Shown in pieces: positions 58,290 to 64,000 of a stretch of 64,000 bases of DNA. Origin of the DNA: Streptomyces sp. P9-A2 (GTDB lineage: Bacteria > Actinomycetota > Actinomycetes > Streptomycetales > Streptomycetaceae); assembly GCF_036634175.1 (NCBI RefSeq), contig NZ_JAZIFX010000001.1, positions 3,162,001 through 3,226,000 of the forward strand, given 5' to 3'. The position numbers and the translations under genes are program-made. The notes beneath the pieces were generated by a model that worked only from the letters and a program-made list of their open reading frames with translations, did no database searches and was not told the origin of the DNA. The first letter of the stretch is position 1. Each line of letters opens with the position of its first letter.

Positions 58290-60044
58290 GTGGACGCGCA
58301 GAGCCGTGGGCGGGCGGACAATGTCGACCCCGCAGACCAATGGGTACTCAATCCGGCCACCGGTGAATACGAACTGCGACTGGGCCCTTCCGCACCGCAG
58401 TCGTATGTCCCCGGTCCCCGCAGAGGCTCCCCGTACACCGCGAACCACCCTGCCGGTCCCGGCGGCATGGGCCACCCGTACGGTGCCGTGCCCGGCGGCC
58501 CCACGCGGGCACCCGGCCGCGAGGTCCCGCCGCCGCGGCGGGACGGCGCCCCCGAGCCGCCACCCGGACGGCGCTCGGGCCGGTCGGGGCAGCGGAAGCC
58601 GAAGGCGAGGAAGGCCCTGCTGTGGACCGGCGGGACGATGGCGTTCGTGGTGCTCGCCACCGGCACGGCCGGCTACGTCTATCTGCGGCATCTCGAGGGC
58701 AACGTCAACACGACCGACGTCGGCGACGCGGGCTCGGGCGACTTCAGCAAGGACGAGGCCTTCAACATCCTCGTCCTCGGCACCGACAAGCGCACCGGCT
58801 CGGGCAACGACGGCTACGGGGACGCGGGCAGCGTGGGGCATGCCGACACCACGATCCTGCTGCACGTCTCCAAGGACCGCACGAACGCCACCGCGCTCAG
58901 CATCCCGCGCGACCTGATAGTCGACATCCCCGACTGTCCGACGAAACTGGAGGACGGGACGGAGAAGGTGATCCCGGGGCTGCCGGGCGCCCGCTTCAAC
59001 CGGAGCCTCGGGGAGGGCGGCCGGGATCCGGGCTGCACGATGCGCACGGTGGAGGAGGTCACCGGCATCAAGCCCGACCACTTCATGATGGCCGACTTCA
59101 ACGCGGTCAAGACCCTCACCTCGGCCGTCGACGGCGTCGATGTGTGCGTGGAACACGCGGTGAACGACAAGCAGTCGAAGCTGGAGCTGCCCGTGGGCAC
59201 CTCGAAGGTGGCGGGCGAACAGGCCCTCGCCTTCGTCCGGACCCGGCACAGTTTCGGCAACGAGGGCGACCTCGACCGGATCAAGGTGCAGCAGCACTTC
59301 CTGGCCTCGCTGATGCGCAAGATGTCCTCCGGCGACACCCTCACCAGCCCCACGAAACTGGTGAAACTGGCCGAGGCCGCCACCAACGCGCTGACCGTGG
59401 ACACCGGCATCGGCAACGTGAGCACGCTCAAGGACGTCGCCCTGGAGCTGAAGAAGGTACCGCCGAAGAACATCTCGTTCACCACGGTGCCGGTACGCGA
59501 CAACCCCGCGGAGAAGGTGAAGGCCACCGTCGTCGTGGACGAGTCCAAGGCGCCGCGGCTGTTCGACGCGATCGTCGGCGACGTGTCGCTGACCGAGGTC
59601 GAGAAGAAGCGGGACAAGAAGAAGAAGGCCGCCGTCGCCGCCCGCCTGGAGGGCGCCAAGGCACCGGCCTCCGAGGTCCGGGTGCAGGTCTACAACGGCG
59701 GTGCCCCGGCCGGCAGTGCGCAGCAGATGCTCCGCCGACTCCAGGTCGAGGAGGGCGTCAGCAAGTCGGAGAACGCCGGCAACGCCGACAAGACGCTCAA
59801 GAAGACCACCCTCGAGTACGCGCCCGACCAGGCCGACCAGGCCCGCCGCCTCGCCGGCATCCTGGGCCTGTCCGGCTCGGGGATGAAACCCGGCGAGAGC
59901 GTCACCAACTCGCAGGGGCTGCCCGCGATGACGCTGACCCTCGGCGAGGACTTCACGGGTGCCGGCTCGCAGCTCGGCGGCTCCGCGGCAGGGCCCTTGG
60001 ACGTGGAGAAGTCCACGGCCGACAAGGTCGAATGCGCGAGCTGA
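58290..60044 (+). CDS. LCP family glycopolymer ligase with LytR_C domain, third of the cluster
   Basis: This 584-residue protein is a tandem paralogue of the gene at 56007: both open VDAQ-RGR and DPADQWVLNP, both have RKALLWTGGTMAFVVLAT (or KKALLW) as membrane segment, and both end with ADKVECA plus one residue. The LCP domain has NILVLGTDKRTGSGNDGYGD, HADTTILLHVSKDRTNATAL and FVRTRHSFGNEGDLDRIKVQ; the LytR_C domain has VRVQVYNGGAPAGSAQ. The frame is open to 58215, but GTG 58290 matches the paralogue and its GACGGAGGAT ribosome site. The cytoplasmic N-terminus is shorter and lacks the RGTPE repeat. Confidence 0.92.
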   Translation: MDAQSRGRADNVDPADQWVLNPATGEYELRLGPSAPQSYVPGPRRGSPYTANHPAGPGGMGHPYGAVPGGPTRAPGREVPPPRRDGAPEPPPGRRSGRSGQRKPKARKALLWTGGTMAFVVLATGTAGYVYLRHLEGNVNTTDVGDAGSGDFSKDEAFNILVLGTDKRTGSGNDGYGDAGSVGHADTTILLHVSKDRTNATALSIPRDLIVDIPDCPTKLEDGTEKVIPGLPGARFNRSLGEGGRDPGCTMRTVEEVTGIKPDHFMMADFNAVKTLTSAVDGVDVCVEHAVNDKQSKLELPVGTSKVAGEQALAFVRTRHSFGNEGDLDRIKVQQHFLASLMRKMSSGDTLTSPTKLVKLAEAATNALTVDTGIGNVSTLKDVALELKKVPPKNISFTTVPVRDNPAEKVKATVVVDESKAPRLFDAIVGDVSLTEVEKKRDKKKKAAVAARLEGAKAPASEVRVQVYNGGAPAGSAQQMLRRLQVEEGVSKSENAGNADKTLKKTTLEYAPDQADQARRLAGILGLSGSGMKPGESVTNSQGLPAMTLTLGEDFTGAGSQLGGSAAGPLDVEKSTADKVECAS

Positions 60045-60180
60045 GGCTCGACCGGGCCGTGTTCGGGGACTCCTCAAAAGTTGTTGCCGTGGAATTGCGT
60101 TCCCAGGGCAACTGACAGGCCTGTCGTGCGTCTAACAAGAGCAGGACAGGCCAGTTCCATGAGGCGAGGAGTACCAAGGG

Positions 60181-61914
60181 GTGGCGAGGGCGACGGAAGT
60201 GACGCAGAGCGCCGCGCGGAAGACGCTCCGCGACGACCGGCGTGACGCGGGCCCGGACGACGCCCTCTCCGGCGTCCCGGACGACGACGGCGGGAACGCG
60301 GCGGGCGGTGATGACAGCGGCGGCATACCCGCGTCGGACGGTGACGACGACGGCATACCCGCGTCCGGCGATGGCGTGCCCGCCCCCGGTGGAGGCGGCC
60401 GTCGCCCGCGACGCCGGATGCTCAAGTGGGTCGCCGCGGTCCTCGCGCTACTCCTCCTCGGCGCGGCCGGGGCCGGCTACGTCTACTACCGGCACCTGAA
60501 CGGCAACATCAAGCAGAACCCCCTGAACCTGGGGGACAACAAGGTCGCCGAGCCCACACCGAACGCCGCCGGGCAGACCCCGCTGAACATCCTGCTGATC
60601 GGCTCCGACGCCCGGGACAGCAAGGAGAACCAGGACCTCGGCGGCGCCCGCGAGACGTTCGGCGCGACACCGCTGGCCGATGTGCAGATGCTGCTGCACC
60701 TGTCCGCCGACCGGACCAACATGTCCGTGATCAGCATGCCCCGGGACACCCTCATCCAGATCCCGAAGTGCACCGACCCCGAGGACGGGACGGTGTACGA
60801 GGCGAGCAACGGGCGGACGCTGACCAACCAGAGCCTCGGGCACGGCGGTCCGGGCTGCACCGTGGCCACCTGGCAGGAGCTCACCGGCATCCACATCGAC
60901 CACTTCATCATGGTCGACTTCGCCGGTGTGGTCGCCATGGCCGACGCCGTCGGCGGCGTCCCCGTGTGCGTGGACGCCAACATCCTCTCGCGCGACAGCC
61001 GGGGCCACGGCTCCGGGCTGAAGCTGCCCGAGGGCACCCACCCGGTCAAGGGCGAGCAGGCCCTGCAGTGGCTGCGTACGCGCTACGGCTTCGAGGACGG
61101 CAGCGACCTCGCCCGCGCCAAGGCCCAGCACATGTACATGAACTCGCTGGCCCGCGAGCTGCGCGAGAACGCCGGCCTGAGCAACCCCAACACGCTGCGC
61201 AGGCTGGCCGAGGAGGCCACCCGGGCGCTCACCGTCGACCCCGGCCTCGACACCGTCAAGAAGCTGTACGACCTCAGCAAGGAGCTGGGCGGGGTGGATC
61301 CGGCGCGCATCACCATGACCACGATGCCCAACCGGTACGTGGGTGCCCGGGTGGAGCCGACCGAGGACGCCGAGCAGCTGTTCCGGCTGGTCCGCGAGGA
61401 CATCGCGCTGGACGGCAAGGACGAGAGGTCGGCACAGGCCGGGGCGGCGGCCGCGGAAGCGGCGCGGGAGGCCTCGGCCGCCGAACCGACCGACGCCGAC
61501 GACAGGATCGCGGTCCAGGTCGTCAACGGCACCCGCACCGACACCCTCGGCGCGACGTCCGGCCGCGCGAGCGCCGTGGCCGGGCTGCTTCAGGAGAAGG
61601 GGTTCACGGGCGCGACCGCCGACACCGCCGGCTCCCTGAGCGAGCAGCTGACGCTGGTGCGCTACCCGAGCGCCGACCTGAGGGGCAACGCCCTGCGGGT
61701 CGCCGAGTCGCTGGGCGTTCCGGAGAGTTCGGTGCGCCAGTCCACCGGCGTCTCCGGTGTCACGCTCGTCGTCGGCGCCGACTGGCGTGAGGGGACGGCG
61801 TACAAGGCGCCCGAACAGGATTACACGATGCCCGAGTCGGTCAAGGCCAAGGCCCTCAACGGGGCGGACGACTCCGCATGCATGGAAGTCAACCCGAACT
61901 ACACCTGGTCCTGA
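60181..61914 (+). CDS. LCP family glycopolymer ligase with LytR_C domain, fourth of the cluster
   Basis: This 577-residue protein is more distant from the two before it. It has an acidic Asp/Gly-rich cytoplasmic N-terminus with a repeat of GGIPASDGDDDGIPASGDG, an RRPRRRM stop-transfer patch, a membrane segment at about 81-103, an LCP domain (NILLIGSDARDSKENQDLGG, ADVQMLLHLSADRTNMSVIS, EQALQWLRTRYGFEDGSDLA) and a LytR_C domain (IAVQVVNGTRTDTLGATSG). GTG 60181 has GAGGAGTACC upstream. GGAAT at 60091-60095 precedes it at a similar distance to the promoter pattern of the second and third LCP genes. Confidence 0.9.
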   Translation: MARATEVTQSAARKTLRDDRRDAGPDDALSGVPDDDGGNAAGGDDSGGIPASDGDDDGIPASGDGVPAPGGGGRRPRRRMLKWVAAVLALLLLGAAGAGYVYYRHLNGNIKQNPLNLGDNKVAEPTPNAAGQTPLNILLIGSDARDSKENQDLGGARETFGATPLADVQMLLHLSADRTNMSVISMPRDTLIQIPKCTDPEDGTVYEASNGRTLTNQSLGHGGPGCTVATWQELTGIHIDHFIMVDFAGVVAMADAVGGVPVCVDANILSRDSRGHGSGLKLPEGTHPVKGEQALQWLRTRYGFEDGSDLARAKAQHMYMNSLARELRENAGLSNPNTLRRLAEEATRALTVDPGLDTVKKLYDLSKELGGVDPARITMTTMPNRYVGARVEPTEDAEQLFRLVREDIALDGKDERSAQAGAAAAEAAREASAAEPTDADDRIAVQVVNGTRTDTLGATSGRASAVAGLLQEKGFTGATADTAGSLSEQLTLVRYPSADLRGNALRVAESLGVPESSVRQSTGVSGVTLVVGADWREGTAYKAPEQDYTMPESVKAKALNGADDSACMEVNPNYTWS

Positions 61915-62139
61915 CCACGATCACGTCACGCGTGGCGGAACGGGCTCCGACCGCCGCCTGCCCCTGCCCGACCTCGTCGAACCGGGCCGGGGCGGGCTGG
62001 GTCGGGCCGGGTCGATGAGGTCGGGCCGGACCCGTGAGGAGTCGGCGACGAGGCTCCGCTTCCCCTGGAACGCGCAGGTCGGAGCAGAGGTGGTTCGTCC
62101 TGTGGTGGTCATGGGGCGAGGGGCGTAGGACTGAAGGGC

Positions 62140-62160
62140 GGGGGCCGGTCCGCGGCCCCC
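62140..62160 (+). promoter_or_regulatory. Hairpin in the leader of the copper-binding protein gene
   Basis: Perfect 8-base-pair stem GGGGGCCG (62140-62147) with CGGCCCCC (62153-62160), 21 bases before the start codon and just ahead of the GGGAGGAATC ribosome site. It does not match a CsoR operator that I know. Role unknown. Confidence 0.4.
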
Positions 62161-62181
62161 GTCGTTTCCCTGGGAGGAATC

Positions 62182-62547
62182 ATGACCCAGCAGTCTGCCG
62201 CCGCGACCCCCATGAGCAAGGAGATGCAGGACTGCGTCCAGGCGTGCATGGCCTGCCACAGCATGTGCGAGGAGACCATGAGCTCCTGTCTGCGGATGGG
62301 CGGCCGGGCCCCCGCGCAGGTCATGGGAGCCCTCATGGACTGCGCCGACATGACCCGCATGTGCGCCGACATGACGATGCGCCGCTCGCCGCTGGCCGCC
62401 GAGATGTGCGCGATGTGTGCCCAGGCCTGTGACCTGTGCGCCGAGGCGTGCATGTCCATGCCGGACGACGCGCAGATGATGCGTTGCGCGGAGTCCTGTC
62501 GCCGCTGCGCCGAGTCCTGCCGTGCCATGGCGGGCGCCACGATGTGA
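62182..62547 (+). CDS. Cys-rich four-helix-bundle copper-binding protein (Csp/DUF326 type)
   Basis: Copper storage proteins of this family are four-helix bundles whose cores are lined with cysteines that bind many Cu(I) ions. The 121-residue protein has 16 cysteines (18, 22, 25, 29, 36, 54, 61, 76, 79, 83, 86, 90, 102, 106, 109, 113), spaced mostly CxxC or CxxxC along four helices, with many methionines. There is no signal peptide, so it is probably cytosolic. ATG 62182 has CTGGGAGGAATC in front. It sits between LCP genes with no other copper gene adjacent, and a palindromic terminator follows. Confidence 0.88.
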   Translation: MTQQSAAATPMSKEMQDCVQACMACHSMCEETMSSCLRMGGRAPAQVMGALMDCADMTRMCADMTMRRSPLAAEMCAMCAQACDLCAEACMSMPDDAQMMRCAESCRRCAESCRAMAGATM

Positions 62548-62577
62548 CGCGCCGGATACCGGATACCGGATACGGTC

Positions 62578-62601
62578 GGGGGCACCCCGCGGGGTGCCCC
62601 C
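62578..62601. terminator. Bidirectional palindromic terminator
   Basis: GGGGGCACCCCG with CGGGGTGCCCCC, a fully palindromic 24-base sequence between the convergent copper-binding protein gene and the minus-strand LCP gene. It follows three short GGATACC repeats (62553-62572). Confidence 0.75.
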
Positions 62602-62655
62602 GGTCCTTCTCCCGCCCGCCCCGCCCGTCCGGCGCCGGTGTCGGCTCCGTGGGGC

Positions 62656-63939
62656 TCAGTTGCCCTTGACGGTGACCTTCTCGTCGTTGTTCAGCTGGTT
62701 CACCAGCTGCTTGACCTTCGCCTTGTCCCAGAGCAGGTTGCCGCCCGAGGAACCCGCGAGGGGCATGTTCAGGGAGGTGCCGTCACCGCCGCTGACGCCC
62801 TTCATCGCCCAGAACATGCCGGCCAGGTCGAACAGGCCCATGTCCTCGTCGACGATCAGCGAGTCCAGACCCGCGCCCATGGTCGGGTACAGCTTGAACG
62901 GGTTCAGGACCGTGCCCGGCGTCGCCACCTGACTCGCGAGGGCGGAGAGGAACTTCTGCTGGTTCTTCGTACGGTCCAGGTCGGAACCGGGCAGCGCGTA
63001 CCGGGTGCGGACGAAGGCGAGGGCCTCCTCGCCGTTCAGCGTCTGCTTGCCCTTCTCGAAGTCGGCGCCGGACTTGGTGTCCTTGATGTCCTGCGGGATG
63101 TCCATCTCCACGCCGCCGACCGCGTCCACGATGTTCGCGAAGCCGGCGAAGCCGATCTCCACGTAGTGGTCGATGTGCAGGCCGGTGTTGAACTCGACCG
63201 TGCGGACCAGGAGTTCGGGCCCGTCCTCGGCGTAGGCGGCGTTCAGCTTCACCTGCCGGCCCGTGCCCTGGAACGTCTTGCCGGACTCGGAGCCCTTGAA
63301 GGTGGGTATCTCCACGTTCGAGTCGCGGGGCAGCGAGATCAGGGTGGGGCCGTTGCCGCCGGTGTGCAGGATCATCATGGAGTCCGTGCGCTTGCCCTCG
63401 GCGGACCCGGTGCGCAGCTTCTTCTTCTGCTCGTCGGTCAGCCCGGCCCGGCTGTCGGAGCCGACGATCAGGTAGTTGGTGCCCTCGCCCGCCTCCGGCC
63501 GGTCGAGCACGATGGACAGGTCGACCTCGCGGTTGAGCTTCGAGTCGGCCCAGAAGTAGGTGCCCACAGTCGTCACGATCAGCACGGCCGCGACCGTGAT
63601 CGACGTCACCTTGATCCGGCGGCGCCAGTCCGGCGCGGGACGCGGGTAGCGGCCGTCGTCGCCCGGACCACCCGGACCGCCGGGACCGCCCGGACCACCT
63701 GGGCCGCCGCCCGGGGAGCCGTAGACCTGGCCCGTGTTGTAGTCGTCGTAGCCGCCGCCGTTCACGTACGACGGCTGCTGCGGCACCGAGCCGCCGTAGG
63801 CTCCCTGGCCGGGCGGGACCCCCGGACCGCGGCGGACCTGGCGCATGACGCGGGCGCTCTCGGGCTGTGCGCTCGCGCTCCCGCGTCCGTAGCGGGGGCC
63901 GCGGTTGTCGTTGGGCCGTGCCTCGGGCCATTCAGTCAT
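62656..63939 (-). CDS. LCP family glycopolymer ligase, fifth, opposite strand
   Basis: This 427-residue protein has a cytoplasmic N-terminus of about 105 residues rich in Gly, Pro, Gln and Tyr (with a GGPGGPGGPGG run), a membrane segment at about 112-131 (ITVAAVLIVTTVGTYFW) and an LCP domain at about 155-370 with NYLIVGSDSRAGLTDEQ, RTDSMMILH, LISLPRDSNVEIPTF and GEEALAFVRTRYALPGSDLDRTKNQQ. It lacks a LytR_C domain. ATG 63939 is preferred over the TTG two codons upstream. It is closer to the classical LytR/CpsA form than the three LytR_C paralogues. Confidence 0.9.
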   Translation of the reverse strand: MTEWPEARPNDNRGPRYGRGSASAQPESARVMRQVRRGPGVPPGQGAYGGSVPQQPSYVNGGGYDDYNTGQVYGSPGGGPGGPGGPGGPGGPGDDGRYPRPAPDWRRRIKVTSITVAAVLIVTTVGTYFWADSKLNREVDLSIVLDRPEAGEGTNYLIVGSDSRAGLTDEQKKKLRTGSAEGKRTDSMMILHTGGNGPTLISLPRDSNVEIPTFKGSESGKTFQGTGRQVKLNAAYAEDGPELLVRTVEFNTGLHIDHYVEIGFAGFANIVDAVGGVEMDIPQDIKDTKSGADFEKGKQTLNGEEALAFVRTRYALPGSDLDRTKNQQKFLSALASQVATPGTVLNPFKLYPTMGAGLDSLIVDEDMGLFDLAGMFWAMKGVSGGDGTSLNMPLAGSSGGNLLWDKAKVKQLVNQLNNDEKVTVKGN

Positions 63940-64000
63940 GCGCAACAGTGTGCAGGTCCGGGCCGTGCGCCGTACCAGTCCTGGGGAAATAGGAGCAGCG

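Noticed and set aside
62101..62181. CsoR operator before the copper-binding protein gene
   Set aside because: The G/C palindrome there lacks the TACCC...GGGTA form of CsoR sites; it is recorded only as a hairpin.

Overview
The window is high-GC chromosomal DNA of a Streptomyces. The evidence is the gene content and order: secA, mtrA-mtrB-lpqB, a tRNA-free rRNA operon, ahcY, manA, manB, whiB, the F420 genes fbiA/fbiB and an LCP cluster match the conserved core region around whiB in this genus, and parts match Mycobacterium tuberculosis gene order from memory. GTG and TTG starts, ATGA-type overlaps and codon use are uniform. I see no prophage, insertion sequence, CRISPR array or tRNA gene.

Layout. 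1-4.1 kb: 5' part of secA, a GNAT acetyltransferase and a YcaQ-type DNA glycosylase. 4.1-13.1 kb (minus strand): a LuxR-family response regulator, ribosome hibernation factor hpf, comF, lpqB, mtrB, mtrA and mtnA. 13.2-18.9 kb (plus strand): a tightly coupled set of a Gly/Tyr-rich membrane protein, DUF4129 protein, DUF4350 protein, MoxR ATPase and DUF58 protein. 18.96-24.12 kb (minus strand): one complete 16S-23S-5S operon with a 0.6 kb promoter/leader. 24.7-26.9 kb: divergent SpoIIM-like and RDD membrane proteins. 26.9-37.4 kb (minus strand): an unrecognised protein, ahcY, a CDF metal exporter, manA, an SIS-domain protein, a Trm112-like protein, phosphomannomutase and lactate permease. 37.7-44.5 kb: DUF3499 protein, an opposing metallopeptidase-like protein, a DUF5719 protein and a 1295-residue membrane glycosyltransferase. 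44.9-50.2 kb: whiB, a long divergent regulatory region, cysteine dioxygenase, fbiA, fbiB and a HhH-GPD DNA glycosylase. 50.4-64 kb: sugar-1-phosphate nucleotidyltransferase, a PGRP amidase, a TIGR03089 protein, four plus-strand LCP genes, a Cys-rich copper-binding four-helix protein and a fifth LCP gene on the minus strand.

Themes. Much of the window serves the cell envelope: SecA export, MtrAB-LpqB envelope and cell-cycle signalling, mannose and GDP-mannose supply (manA, SIS protein, manB, nucleotidyltransferase), the giant glycosyltransferase, the amidase and five LCP glycopolymer ligases. WhiB adds sporulation control. FbiA and FbiB make coenzyme F420.

I found no clearly new biological system. 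The best candidate for an uncharacterised functional unit is the MoxR/DUF58/DUF4350/DUF4129 set together with the SpoIIM and RDD genes. These genes form one cluster in mycobacteria but are split here by the rRNA operon. Other items worth checking are a 162-bp nested palindrome before manB, a promoter-like pattern shared by tandem LCP genes, a recurring habit of short tandem repeats in gene 3' flanks, and a metallopeptidase homologue lacking the second His of its HExxH motif.
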